A stretch of 63,635 bases of DNA from an uncultured Acidobacteriia bacterium (GTDB lineage Bacteria; Acidobacteriota; Terriglobia; Bryobacterales; Bryobacteraceae). A program made the position numbers and the translations under genes. The stretch spans positions 1 through 63,635 of the forward strand of contig CAIUOG010000077.1 of NCBI GenBank assembly GCA_903900705.1. The letters run 5' to 3'. Of this stretch, positions 30,572 to 39,024 are shown one piece after another (the stretch's first letter is position 1; each line of letters starts with the position of its first letter). Under the pieces are notes generated by a model. It ran no database searches. It had not been told where the DNA came from and saw nothing but the letters and a program-made list of their open reading frames with translations.

Positions 30572-32149
30572 TTAGCGAAGGGGCGGCGCAGACACGGGCG
30601 GATGCCTGTGATGCGTTGCCTGTTCATAAGCGTAGGCAAAGCGCAGCAGCGTCGCATCCGACCAGGCGCGCCCGAAAATCGTCATGCCTGCAGGCAACGT
30701 GCCGCCACGGCTGAAGCCCATGGGGACGTTGATCGCTGGAAAGCCGGTGGTCGGGGAATAGATCTGGCTGTTGTCGCCCGCCGGAGAGTTCAGGTCGCCG
30801 ATGAGGCGAGGCGGATTACTCCAGGTGGGATACACGAAGGCGTCCAGATGCAGCCTGTCCATGGTCTTTGTGACGGCCTCGCGGAACTTGTCGCGGTACT
30901 CGCGGTCCGCCTGACACGCGGCGGAATCCGGGCCGTTTTCCGGGCCGGCCTCAGCGGTTTCGAGGCGGCGCTGCACGGAAGGGTGGAAGCCTCCGGATTT
31001 TATAATCTCCGTCAGGTTCTTCACCGGCGCCTTGTCACCCAGCGCGGCCAGGTAGTGGTTGATGTCGTACTTGAAGCCCATGCACTGGCCAGAGCCGCGC
31101 GGGCGGCGGATCGCGTCGAGCCCCTCGATTGGCGCGGGGTCCACAATGGTCGCACCGGCACGCCTGAGTTCTTCCACGGCATTCATGAAGATGCGGAGGA
31201 CCTCGGGATCGGCCGAATCGCGCTCATAGGCCGGTCGCAGAATTCCGATGACCGCGCCTTTCAGCGCGCCCGTATCCAGCCCATACACATAATTAATACC
31301 CGTGTGGGTCTTCGCCGCAGCCGTTACCGGGTCGTTCGGATCCTCGCCCACAATCACCTGAAATACCCGGGCGGCGTCTTCCACGGTGCGTGCGATGGGG
31401 CCCGCGATGTCGGCGGTCAGACTAAGGGGCAGAACCCCGGCGCGGCTCGTGAGTCCCATAGTGGAACGGATGCCCGCCAGCGCCTGGTGCGAGGACGGTC
31501 CGCGAATCGAATTGCCGGTGTCGCTGCCGAGCCCCACCAGGCCAAAGCTGGCGGCAATGGCGGCCGCCGTACCGCCGCTGGAACCGGCCGTCACGCGATC
31601 CAGGGCGTACGGGTTGTGAGTGTAACCGGGTAGTATCGAACTGACCGTTTCATACGGGCTGAAGGCCCATTCGGCCATATTCGATTTCGCCAGTACCAGC
31701 GCTCCCGCCTCTTTCACCTTCTTCACCTGGAAGGCGTCTTTGTCAGGGATAAATCCAGACAGCGCGAGTGCGCCGTTAGTGGTCCGAATCCCTTTTGTTT
31801 CGAAGTTGTCCTTGACGATCATCGGGACGCAGTGCAGCGGTCCGGTTAATCCCCCCTGCGCAAACCGGCGGTCCAACTCTGCGGCTTCTTTCCGGACAGC
31901 AGGATTGATCAGGACGATCGCATTGATTCCCGGGCCGTTTTTGTCATAGGCGGCAATGCGATCCAGATACTTTTCGACGAGACCCGCACAGGTGAGCGAG
32001 CCTGCCTTCATGGCGGCGTGCACCTGCGCGATGGTGGTTTCCTCCACTTCGAAGGGCGGGGTGGTTTGAGCGGCCAACGGACCACAGGACAGCAAAAGAC
32101 ACGGCAACAGCCCACAGAAGAGGGAGTGATGAAAGCGATTCCCGATCAT
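30572..32149 (-). CDS. Exported amidase (amidase signature family)
   Basis: A 525-residue amidase signature enzyme. The Ser-cisSer-Lys triad is visible as K113 (IVKDN), S190 (AGSSGG) and S214 (DTGNSIRGP). The N-terminus is a signal peptide with a lipobox-like LLSC at 19-22, so the enzyme is either a lipoprotein or released to the periplasm after LAAQ. It hydrolyses a C-N amide bond; substrates in the family range from simple amides to amino-acid and fatty amides. It is the last gene of the minus-strand run begun by the MarR-controlled promoter, 14 bases after the MarR stop. TATCCT exactly 6 bases before the ATG could also drive it separately. Confidence 0.9.
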   Translation of the reverse strand: MIGNRFHHSLFCGLLPCLLLSCGPLAAQTTPPFEVEETTIAQVHAAMKAGSLTCAGLVEKYLDRIAAYDKNGPGINAIVLINPAVRKEAAELDRRFAQGGLTGPLHCVPMIVKDNFETKGIRTTNGALALSGFIPDKDAFQVKKVKEAGALVLAKSNMAEWAFSPYETVSSILPGYTHNPYALDRVTAGSSGGTAAAIAASFGLVGLGSDTGNSIRGPSSHQALAGIRSTMGLTSRAGVLPLSLTADIAGPIARTVEDAARVFQVIVGEDPNDPVTAAAKTHTGINYVYGLDTGALKGAVIGILRPAYERDSADPEVLRIFMNAVEELRRAGATIVDPAPIEGLDAIRRPRGSGQCMGFKYDINHYLAALGDKAPVKNLTEIIKSGGFHPSVQRRLETAEAGPENGPDSAACQADREYRDKFREAVTKTMDRLHLDAFVYPTWSNPPRLIGDLNSPAGDNSQIYSPTTGFPAINVPMGFSRGGTLPAGMTIFGRAWSDATLLRFAYAYEQATHHRHPPVSAPPLR

Positions 32150-32155
32150 CCGATC

Positions 32156-32161
32156 AGGATA
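32156..32161 (-). promoter_or_regulatory. Putative -10 element 6 bases before the amidase ATG
   Basis: TATCCT sits between the MarR stop codon and the amidase start, leaving 6 bases to the ATG. No Shine-Dalgarno sequence is at a normal distance. It suits a leaderless transcript but could be chance within an operon. Confidence 0.35.
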
Positions 32162-32163
32162 GA

Positions 32164-32604
32164 CTACTCCTGGTCCTGTGTGGCGGCGGTCAGAAGACCG
32201 AGCGCCAGCCACATGGCGTCCCATTGTTCACGCGTCATGCCCGATTTCAGCTTCTCCTGGGCGCGCTTCCAGTGCGGTTTGGCCGCTTCGAGGAGTTCTT
32301 TGCCCTCGACGGTCAGGCGGACCCCCCGTTCCCGTTTGTCACTGGTCGCAGCGTGGTGGAGCCAGCCGTTTTTCTGCATCAGGCGCAGGTTGCGGGAGAG
32401 CGTTGCTTTATCGATGAGCATCGCCTTCCCCAGCGCCGCCTGGCTGCAGCCCGGGTGGCCGTTCAGCCAGGCAAGCAGGGCAAATTGTGAGGGTTCGAGA
32501 TAATCCCGCAGTTCCTCGGCGTAGAGGTTGGTGACTGCCCGGGCAGCGCGGCGCACCGTGGCGCAGGCACAACACAGGTCCGGCAGTTCGGTCAGATGCG
32601 GCAT
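32164..32604 (-). CDS. MarR-family transcriptional regulator
   Basis: A 146-residue MarR-type winged helix repressor. The N-terminal helix reads LCCACATVRRAARAVTNLY, with three cysteines close together, a feature of MarR proteins that respond to oxidants or reactive electrophiles. The winged-helix part is PSQFALLAWLNGHPGCSQAA, then DKATLSRNLRLMQKNGWLHH, and the wing TSDKRERGVRLTVEGKELL. It follows the small MIase-like gene by 4 bases, and a perfect palindrome lies over the operon promoter, so it most likely represses its own operon. The inducer is unknown. Confidence 0.9.
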   Translation of the reverse strand: MPHLTELPDLCCACATVRRAARAVTNLYAEELRDYLEPSQFALLAWLNGHPGCSQAALGKAMLIDKATLSRNLRLMQKNGWLHHAATSDKRERGVRLTVEGKELLEAAKPHWKRAQEKLKSGMTREQWDAMWLALGLLTAATQDQE

Positions 32605-32608
32605 CCGA

Positions 32609-33001
32609 TTAAGGTGTGGGGGGCGCGAGCAGGATCCGCAACGGCGTCAGCGGTCCCAGTCCCATATATTCAAATTCGGCGAAATTGTTCTTAATGAGTG
32701 GCAGTTTGTCGAGCAGCGCTTTGGCTTCGGACACCTGCGTGCAATTCAGAATAAAGACGACGCCCTTGCCATCGCTGCGCGCATACCATTGCTGAATTTT
32801 TCCATCGAGATGCAGGCGCACGGTGTCGCGAACCTCATCCTGCATGACCTTCATCATCTGATCGCGAGCGGTGCCGGGCTTGACGGTCAAAATCGCCATC
32901 ACCTGCGTAGTGACCGGGGCGGTAGGGGGTTGAGGGGTTTGCGCCTGCGCGGGCAGGAGCGTTGCGATCAGCAGCGGGAGAAACAGAGTCAGTCGTTTCA
33001 A
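32609..33001 (-). CDS. Small exported protein with muconolactone-isomerase-like (ferredoxin-like) fold
   Basis: A 130-residue protein. I place the start at a TTG (LKRLTLFLPLLIATLLPAQA) preceded by GAGG at 6 bases; this gives a clean signal peptide. The mature part MAILTVKPGTARDQMMKVMQ, GKIQQWYARSDGKGVVFILN and LDKLPLIKNNFAEFEYMGLG has the pattern of the muconolactone isomerase/YciI-like dimeric alpha-beta barrel. Small proteins of this kind often lie next to MarR genes. It is the first gene after the operator. Whether it is a true enzyme is unknown, since the usual catalytic residues cannot be assigned. Confidence 0.7.
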   Translation of the reverse strand: MKRLTLFLPLLIATLLPAQAQTPQPPTAPVTTQVMAILTVKPGTARDQMMKVMQDEVRDTVRLHLDGKIQQWYARSDGKGVVFILNCTQVSEAKALLDKLPLIKNNFAEFEYMGLGPLTPLRILLAPPTP

Positions 33002-33010
33002 GAAGAACCT

Positions 33011-33036
33011 CGGATAGTTGCATATGCAACTATCCG
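33011..33036. promoter_or_regulatory. MarR-type operator, perfect 26-bp palindrome
   Basis: CGGATAGTTGCAT and its exact complement ATGCAACTATCCG abut with no spacer. The core TAGTTGCATATGCAACTA resembles known MarR operators. It begins three bases after the -10 element and covers the expected start site, so binding would block RNA polymerase. It lies 10 bases before the first gene of the operon. Confidence 0.85.
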
Positions 33037-33038
33037 AA

Positions 33039-33068
33039 AGTATAAGCACAGAACCCCGCGACCGTCAA
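33039..33068 (-). promoter_or_regulatory. Promoter of the MarR operon
   Basis: TTGACG (33068-33063), an 18-base spacer and TATACT (33044-33039) form the best promoter match in the window. Its start site would lie inside the palindrome. It partly abuts the 3' end of the fucosidase gene. Confidence 0.7.
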
Positions 33069-33071
33069 ACA

Positions 33072-34598
33072 TCAGGCGGCGCCGGCCAACCGGATGCAAT
33101 GCGCCACGCGCTCAGGAAGCCTCTCGCGCAGACCTGCGGGAATTGTGATTGCGACCCCGCCATTTGTGGCGCGCACATTCAGCTTGTCTCCGGTTTCGAG
33201 CAGGGTTGCGCCGGAAGCTTTCACATCCGCAATCATGATTTCACCGGGCAGCCGTCGCGGCACAATCGCGAACACGTCATTCCCCTTCTTCGTGAAAAAC
33301 GCCTCGATGTGGGCCATGCCGGGTTTGGGTTCATCCACCAGTTTGCGGATGTCGTACTCGCTCATGAACTGCTTTTCTTCGAAATTCGGCACCGTGCCGG
33401 CGCTCCACTGGCGCGTCTTCCGCCAGTTACGCGTTCCATAGATCGCCTCGCCATTCACCCTAAGCCAGTCGCCGATCTCGGTGAGCCGCTGTTCCATGAT
33501 GACCGGGATGCGCCCGTCGCCGGTGGGGCCGATGTCGAGCAGCAGGTTACCGCCACGGCTCACCAGGTCAATCAGCATCAGAGTGAGTTCGCGCGCCGTG
33601 TGGTAGTCCTGCAGCGATTCCGCGCGGTTGTAGCCATAGCTGAAGCCCATGCCGCGGCTCTCTTCCCACGGATGGCCGCCCGTCGCAAGTCCGGCGGTGT
33701 ATTCGGTGGTGAAATAGCCGCCATGCTTGTGCCGGGTGTCCTTGCCCCAGCGGTCGTCGATGACCACGTTCTCTTTGGCCGGGGAGTCGTTGAAAAGCCA
33801 CGCCATCAGTTCGGGCGTGTGCCACTGGGAACTGTCGAGTTCCCACTCGCCATCAGAGAAAATGATGTCAGGCTTGTAGCGCGTGACCACGTCTTTGAAC
33901 TGCGGGAACATGTGCTCGCGGATGTAGCGCTGCTTATCGGAGAGCCAGAGCGGGTTGTACCACTCGTAGAGCGAATAATAGAAGCCCATGTGCAGCCCCT
34001 GCGCGCGGACGGATTTGGAGAGATCGCCCAGCAGGTCACGCTTCGGACCGGTCGAGACCGCATTCCACGGGCGTCCCCAGGTTTTGTCAGCCTCCGCGGA
34101 GGGCCAGATGGCGAAGCCGTCGTGGTGCTTGGAAGTGGGCACGATGTACTTCGCACCGGAACGCTCAAATATCTTCGCCCACTGGTCCGGATCGAACATT
34201 TCGGCGCGGAACCGGGGGGCGAAGTCTTTATATTCAAAATCGGCGCCATAGACGCGTTTGTGGAAGTCCCAGGTGGCCGCGCCCCGGGGCTTGCCGGCCT
34301 TGCCCTCGGTGAGGGAATTCCAGTACCACTCGGCGTAAGGGGTCTGGCCTTTGGCGCGGGGCGGCGCGAAGGAGGGTACGGAATAAACGCCCCAGTGAAT
34401 GAAGATGCCGAACTTGGCGTCCTCATACCAGGCGGGGCAGGGTCGCTTATCGATAGAGTCCCAGGTCGCTTCGTAGCGGGTTTCAGCGGCGGAACTCCGG
34501 ATGGCTGTGAAGGGCGCAGCGGCGAAGGCGAGCGGCAGCGCGGTGGCGGTCTTCAGAATCTGGCGACGTGTCATTTCCGGGGGCATGGGCGGATACAT
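33072..34598 (-). CDS. Alpha-L-fucosidase (GH29), Tat-exported
   Basis: A 508-residue glycoside hydrolase family 29 protein. The twin-arginine signal is MTRRQILKTATALPLAFAAA. The catalytic barrel shows AKFGIFIHWGVYSVPSFAP, GAKYIVPTSKHHDGFAIWPS and FYYSLYEWYNP; DIIFSDGEW contains the likely nucleophile aspartate. It releases terminal fucose from glycans, outside the cytoplasm. I chose the ATG giving MYPPMPPEMTRRQ, with TACGAT 12 bases upstream; an ATG at 34574 directly before TRRQ is an alternative. It diverges from the alpha/beta hydrolase gene with only 50 bases between, so their promoters must be back to back. Confidence 0.88.
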   Translation of the reverse strand: MYPPMPPEMTRRQILKTATALPLAFAAAPFTAIRSSAAETRYEATWDSIDKRPCPAWYEDAKFGIFIHWGVYSVPSFAPPRAKGQTPYAEWYWNSLTEGKAGKPRGAATWDFHKRVYGADFEYKDFAPRFRAEMFDPDQWAKIFERSGAKYIVPTSKHHDGFAIWPSAEADKTWGRPWNAVSTGPKRDLLGDLSKSVRAQGLHMGFYYSLYEWYNPLWLSDKQRYIREHMFPQFKDVVTRYKPDIIFSDGEWELDSSQWHTPELMAWLFNDSPAKENVVIDDRWGKDTRHKHGGYFTTEYTAGLATGGHPWEESRGMGFSYGYNRAESLQDYHTARELTLMLIDLVSRGGNLLLDIGPTGDGRIPVIMEQRLTEIGDWLRVNGEAIYGTRNWRKTRQWSAGTVPNFEEKQFMSEYDIRKLVDEPKPGMAHIEAFFTKKGNDVFAIVPRRLPGEIMIADVKASGATLLETGDKLNVRATNGGVAITIPAGLRERLPERVAHCIRLAGAA

Positions 34599-34634
34599 GG
34601 GCTGACCGCTATCGTATCGCCATTTGCCAACAGA

Positions 34635-34640
34635 TAAAAT
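34635..34640 (+). promoter_or_regulatory. Putative -10 element 8 bases before the hydrolase ATG
   Basis: TAAAAT ends 8 bases before the ATG at 34649 in the 50-base divergent gap; no Shine-Dalgarno sequence is present. TACGAT on the other strand (34616-34611) may serve the fucosidase. Confidence 0.4.
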
Positions 34641-34648
34641 GGCTCCCC

Positions 34649-36619
34649 ATGAAGTCTTTTGCGCTTTTTCTTTTTGCCGCCACGATGCTGCCCGCACAGA
34701 CGCAGCCGCTGCATCTGATTCCGCCGCCGGGCGTTGCCGTACCGGAGAGCGATCAGCGCGCCCTGAAGGGCGGTCTGGACCGGCTGGCGAAACGCATCGA
34801 CGCGCTCCGGGGTAACCCCCACGTCGCGGACGTCATGATCTTCCACAAGGCTGTCCGCTATGCGCTCGAAGGCAATGAATTCTTCACCGCCGAAGATATC
34901 TTCCGCGGCAAGGAACTGTTGCGTCTGGGCAATGAACGCGCTGCGGATCTCGAGCGCGGCGATGCCCCCTGGACCCGCGCCACCGGCCTGGTGGTCCGGG
35001 GGTACATCTCAAAAATCGATGGCAGCGTGCAGCCGTATGGCCTGGTGGCGCCGCCGTCCTTCGCGCCGGACCGGGCGCACAAGTGGCGCGTCGACGCCTG
35101 GTTCCACGGGCGCGGCGAAACGCTGAGCGAAATCAGTTTTCTGTGGGATCGCATGCACAATATGGGACAGTTCACGCCCAGGGATAATATCGTGCTGCAC
35201 CTCTACGGGCGCTATTGCAACGCCAGCACCTTCGCGGGCGAGGTGGATTTCTTTGAAGCGCTCAACGACGTGAAGAAGAACTTCAACGTTGACGAGAACC
35301 GCATTCTGGTGCGCGGCTTCAGCATGGGTGGCGCGTCCGCGTGGCACATCGGCGCGCATTACGGCACGGATTTCGCGGCCGTCGCGCCGGGCGCGGGTTT
35401 TGCGGAAACCAAAGACTTCTTCGGCTACACGAAGCGCGGAACCACACTGACCTGGTATGAAGAGAAGCTTCTCCATTTGACCAACGCCACCGACTATGCG
35501 GCAAACTTCTTCAACGTTCCCGTAGTCGCCTACAACGGCGATAAAGACGCGCAGAAACAGGCGGCAGACGTGATGGCCACGAACCTGTCAGCGGAGGGCC
35601 TCACGCTCTCCCGCGTAATCGGAGAGAACATGGGGCACGGCTACACGCCGGCAGCAATCGCGCAACTGGACACCATGATGGATGCGCTGGCGCGGAAGGG
35701 CCGTGTGTCCTATCCCCGCGAGGTCCGCTTCACCACGTGGACCCTGAAGTTCAACCGCATGCGCTGGGTTGTGGTGGATGGCATCGAAAAACACTGGGAA
35801 CGGGCGCGCGTCAACGCGACCGTGGAGGGCGATCACACCGTGAAAGTATCCACCTCCGGCGTCACGGCGCTGACGCTTGACATGGCGCCGGGCGCGGCGT
35901 TGCTCAACCCCGCGATGAAGGCGGCCGTGGTTCTGGATGGCCAGAGCCTGACGGTCCCCGGCGCGCTGACGGATGGCTCCTGGGTGGCGCACTTTCGAAA
36001 AAACGAAGCCAAATGGGCGGTTGCGGAGGACGATTCGAAGACCCTGCGGAAACGGCATGATCTGCAAGGCCCTATCGACGACGCCTTCATGAGCGGCTTC
36101 CTCAACGTGCGGCCAACGGGCACGCCGATGAATGCGGCGGTCGGCAAATGGGCGCAATCCGAGCAGGAGCACGCCGCGAAGTTGTGGCGCACGCAGATGC
36201 GCGGCGATGCGCCCGTGAAAGATGACACGGCCGTTACGGATGCCGATATTGCGGCGAATAACCTGGTGGTTTGGGGCGATCCGCAGAGCAATAAAGTGCT
36301 GGCCCGCATCATCGACAAGCTGCCGGTTCGTTGGACTGCCGACGCGGTAACGCTGGGCGCGCGCCGCTTTCCCGCCGCCACGCACGCGGCCGTGCTGATC
36401 TATCCGAATCCGCTGAATCCGAAGAAGTATGTGGTGATCAACAGCGGCATCACGTTCCGGGAATACGCGGAGCCGAATAACTCCCTGCAGGTGGCCTATC
36501 TGCCGGATTATGCGGTCATAGACATCACCACGCCACCGGATCCGAAGTGGCCCGGAAAAGTGGCGGTGGCGGGCTTCTTCGGGGAGAAGTGGGAACTGCT
36601 ACCTGGCGATGGTCAATAA
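34649..36619 (+). CDS. Exported alpha/beta hydrolase, prolyl-oligopeptidase-like
   Basis: A 656-residue protein beginning with the signal peptide MKSFALFLFAATMLPAQTQP. The hydrolase part carries the nucleophile elbow GFSMGGASAWHIG and probably the acid and base in NGDKDAQK and ENMGHGYTP. The domain order is an N-terminal helical and sugar-/peptide-recognising region, an alpha/beta hydrolase core (about residues 140-360), and a C-terminal beta-rich region. Members in Planctomycetes and Acidobacteria are labelled prolyl oligopeptidase family or esterase. It is divergent from the GH29 gene; the pair may act together on decorated glycans, which is inference. Confidence 0.82.
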   Translation: MKSFALFLFAATMLPAQTQPLHLIPPPGVAVPESDQRALKGGLDRLAKRIDALRGNPHVADVMIFHKAVRYALEGNEFFTAEDIFRGKELLRLGNERAADLERGDAPWTRATGLVVRGYISKIDGSVQPYGLVAPPSFAPDRAHKWRVDAWFHGRGETLSEISFLWDRMHNMGQFTPRDNIVLHLYGRYCNASTFAGEVDFFEALNDVKKNFNVDENRILVRGFSMGGASAWHIGAHYGTDFAAVAPGAGFAETKDFFGYTKRGTTLTWYEEKLLHLTNATDYAANFFNVPVVAYNGDKDAQKQAADVMATNLSAEGLTLSRVIGENMGHGYTPAAIAQLDTMMDALARKGRVSYPREVRFTTWTLKFNRMRWVVVDGIEKHWERARVNATVEGDHTVKVSTSGVTALTLDMAPGAALLNPAMKAAVVLDGQSLTVPGALTDGSWVAHFRKNEAKWAVAEDDSKTLRKRHDLQGPIDDAFMSGFLNVRPTGTPMNAAVGKWAQSEQEHAAKLWRTQMRGDAPVKDDTAVTDADIAANNLVVWGDPQSNKVLARIIDKLPVRWTADAVTLGARRFPAATHAAVLIYPNPLNPKKYVVINSGITFREYAEPNNSLQVAYLPDYAVIDITTPPDPKWPGKVAVAGFFGEKWELLPGDGQ

Positions 36620-36626
36620 AGCAGGT

Positions 36627-38378
36627 CTAAGCCACGCGCGGAGCAATCGCGGCATGCCACGCGAAGAAGCTCCGCGCACCGTCTTTGCCCATGTAGCGGC
36701 CGAGTGTCTCAAAGGGGGTCTGCCGTAAATCCACCATCACAAAACCGTCCAGCGTGTTCCCAAACTGCGGATCCACGCTGAACGCGAGAAGGCGGCCTCC
36801 GAGTTTCACGTACTGCTTTACCAGTATCGGGATGCCTTTACCGTCAGGCTCCAGATCTGAGATGGGGGCGGACAGATCCTCCACGTCCGGCAGGAGCGAA
36901 CAAAGCGCCTGCATTTCCCATTTTTCGACGAAATTGCCGCGCAGAGGTCGACGCGCCCGGACCGCGCCCTGATCGGCGAGCAATGCGCTCTTCTCAAAGA
37001 AGCGCGCGATCAGTTCCCGCGAGGCCCGTGTGTACTGGTTGCTGACGCTCACCGCGCCAATCAGCGTGCAGTATTCCGGACGGCGCGCCACATAGACGCC
37101 GATGCCTTTCCAGAGCAGCATCAGCGGCGCGAACTGGCGCTGGTATTCCGGGCGGATAAACGACCGGCCCATTTCGAGAGCCGGGCCCATCTGTTCCACA
37201 AAGCCAGGGCGGAAGCGGAAGAGCGATTCGGTGTAGAGGCCCTTGCGGCCGAAGCGGGCCAGCAGACGGGGTACGTCGCCGATGCGGTATGCGCCGACCA
37301 CTTCCTGCTTCACCCTGTTCCACACGAACAGGTGCAGGTACCAGGGGTCAAAGCGGTCAAGATCCGTCGGCTCGCCCGTGCCCTCGCCGGCCGCGCGAAA
37401 CGTGATTTCCCGCAAACGCCCGATCTCTTCGAGAACCAGCGGAATCTGTGGCGCCTCCGCCAGATAAACTTCCAGGTCGCGGGCCTGTTCCAGCAGGCAC
37501 TGCGCGGGCAGGCCGGAGATTTCCGCCGCGATATCCGCCGCGGGTTTTGCTGCCGCAAGCGGGGCTGCTGAAGCCTCGGCGGGCGCTGTGGTCAGACCGC
37601 GGCGCGCCAGCAGATCCGTACGCAGGCGCAGGTACCGGATCGCCTCGTCGTCATCGGTAAGAGCCTGAATCCGGGCTGCGTCAATCACGCTTCCAACCCG
37701 CACTTCCACCACGCGGCCACGCTTGTTCAGCAACTCGGCGGGCAGTGCCGCGGTGCGCAGCCGCGGATGGACCATGCCCAGCATCTGGAAGGGCAAACTG
37801 TTCGATCCTTTAATCAGCAGCGGCAGAACCTTCGCTTCCGTCATGCGGACCAGACGGGCGGCGGTGCTGCGCCATTCCGGATCGCGAATCGCGCCGGCGC
37901 GGAAATCAAAGTGGGAGACTTCTCCGGCCGGGAAGATGAGCAGCAGTCCGCCCTTCTTCACGTGCGCAATCGCCTGCTTCAGCCCGCGACCATTGGCGGC
38001 GCGGCTTTCCGGCCTGTCAAACGGGTCGATGAAGATGGCGTAGCGTGCGATCTCCGGCAACTCACCCAGCATGTGGTTGGTCAGAATGCGGATGTCCGGC
38101 CGGACACGCGTGAGCAGTTCGCACAGAATCGCGCCATCCAGCAGCCCGAAAGGATGGTTCGAAACCGCGATCACCGGGCCGGATGAGGGAATCCTCTCAA
38201 GGTCGGAATCGCTGACCCGCAAATCGACGTGCAACTCATCGAGCAACTCGCGGCAGAACTCGCCACCGGCACGCGCGCTCTCATACAAACGCTCCAGCTT
38301 GTCGATTTGTAACAGCTTATTAACGGCCACCGCAACCGGGCGAGGCAGGCGGTTCGAAGCGAGCGAAGAGAACGGCAC
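36627..38378 (-). CDS. Two-domain acyltransferase, OlsF-like (PlsC plus GNAT/hemolysin-type)
   Basis: A 583-residue cytoplasmic-side protein with two acyltransferase parts. The N-terminal PlsC-type domain has SNHPFGLLDG in place of the usual HX4D motif (here H and D are five residues apart), then IFIDPFDRP and LLIFPAGEVSHF. The C-terminal half (from about residue 290) has REITFRAAGEGTGEPTDLDR, LYTESLFRF, EMGRSFIRPEYQ and GAVSVSNQY, the pattern of OlsB/hemolysin-like N-acyltransferases. This is the layout of OlsF, which makes ornithine lipids alone, so aminolipid synthesis is the likely role. It starts with GTG, 6 bases after TAATGT. The next gene on this strand reads from a separate promoter. 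Confidence 0.8.
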   Translation of the reverse strand: MPFSSLASNRLPRPVAVAVNKLLQIDKLERLYESARAGGEFCRELLDELHVDLRVSDSDLERIPSSGPVIAVSNHPFGLLDGAILCELLTRVRPDIRILTNHMLGELPEIARYAIFIDPFDRPESRAANGRGLKQAIAHVKKGGLLLIFPAGEVSHFDFRAGAIRDPEWRSTAARLVRMTEAKVLPLLIKGSNSLPFQMLGMVHPRLRTAALPAELLNKRGRVVEVRVGSVIDAARIQALTDDDEAIRYLRLRTDLLARRGLTTAPAEASAAPLAAAKPAADIAAEISGLPAQCLLEQARDLEVYLAEAPQIPLVLEEIGRLREITFRAAGEGTGEPTDLDRFDPWYLHLFVWNRVKQEVVGAYRIGDVPRLLARFGRKGLYTESLFRFRPGFVEQMGPALEMGRSFIRPEYQRQFAPLMLLWKGIGVYVARRPEYCTLIGAVSVSNQYTRASRELIARFFEKSALLADQGAVRARRPLRGNFVEKWEMQALCSLLPDVEDLSAPISDLEPDGKGIPILVKQYVKLGGRLLAFSVDPQFGNTLDGFVMVDLRQTPFETLGRYMGKDGARSFFAWHAAIAPRVA

Positions 38379-38384
38379 AAGCTA

Positions 38385-38390
38385 ACATTA
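38385..38390 (-). promoter_or_regulatory. Putative -10 element 6 bases before the OlsF-like GTG
   Basis: TAATGT, 6 bases, then GTG. No ribosome-binding site lies between; a leaderless mRNA is predicted. Confidence 0.4.
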
Positions 38391-38450
38391 CTGCCGGATT
38401 TACTCAACCGGATGAATTTCACGTTGCAATATTGTTGCGGCCGGGCGGAA

Positions 38451-38951
38451 TCAGACGGACATCACACCCGTTACCGGAGCGGGCCAGGCGGCTTTGGAAT
38501 GAGCGGCGATCATTTCTTCCATCAGCAGCCGCGAGGCTTCAGGGAACGGCGCTGTTCTGCGGATGTTCAGGTCCACAAAAGCGTTGATGCATTCGAAGAC
38601 GGAGGCCACGCGATGCTGTGTCTCATTCACCACGAACATGAGATAGTGCAGCCGTTTGGCGTTCACCTGAAGTGCCCGCACATAAACGGCCACCGCATCG
38701 CCCACCATCACTTCGCCCACGAAGCAGGTGTGGTGTTCGAGGTCCATCGTGCCGCTGTTGCGCTCGCGATGCGATTCCACGGTGAGGCCGTGCAAATCAT
38801 GCAATACGTCGCCCGCGTCGTCATAAAGCACGGCATACCAGCGGACATTTACGTGATTGTTATTGTCTGCCCAGTGGGGCGGAACAACGGTTCGGTAGAG
38901 AGGTTCTCCGAGTTCCCGGATCTGTTCAACGGAGAGTTTCGGCGGCTTCAC
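38451..38951 (-). CDS. Acyl-CoA thioesterase family protein (hotdog fold)
   Basis: A 166-residue hotdog-fold thioesterase. The key segment PHWADNNNHVNVRWYAVLYD is the 4HBT motif, with D as the likely catalytic acid and the conserved N-H-V-N. LDLEHHTCF-like and GDAVAVYVRAL segments form the remaining sheet. The first convincing start is a GTG at 38951; upstream in-frame sequence is not family-like. TATCAT ends exactly 6 bases before it. It could release free acids from acyl-CoA for the nearby acyltransferase, or protect against acyl-CoA build-up; the true substrate is unknown. Confidence 0.82.
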   Translation of the reverse strand: MKPPKLSVEQIRELGEPLYRTVVPPHWADNNNHVNVRWYAVLYDDAGDVLHDLHGLTVESHRERNSGTMDLEHHTCFVGEVMVGDAVAVYVRALQVNAKRLHYLMFVVNETQHRVASVFECINAFVDLNIRRTAPFPEASRLLMEEMIAAHSKAAWPAPVTGVMSV

Positions 38952-38976
38952 TTTTGCATGATAGCTTTTGCATGAT
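38951..38976. repeat. Tandem 12-bp direct repeat at the thioesterase start
   Basis: CTTTTGCATGAT occurs at 38951-38962 and again at 38965-38976, a 14-base period. The copy near the gene supplies the TATCAT -10-like box and the GTG start on the minus strand. It looks like a small local duplication. Confidence 0.75.
38958..38963 (-). promoter_or_regulatory. Putative -10 element 6 bases before the thioesterase GTG
   Basis: TATCAT, then GCAAAA, then the GTG at 38951. It arises within the tandem repeat. No Shine-Dalgarno sequence is present. Confidence 0.45.
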
Positions 38977-39024
38977 GGCCGGCGGGCATACAAAAGGGCT
39001 TCGCTACAATCGGATGACGTCAAG

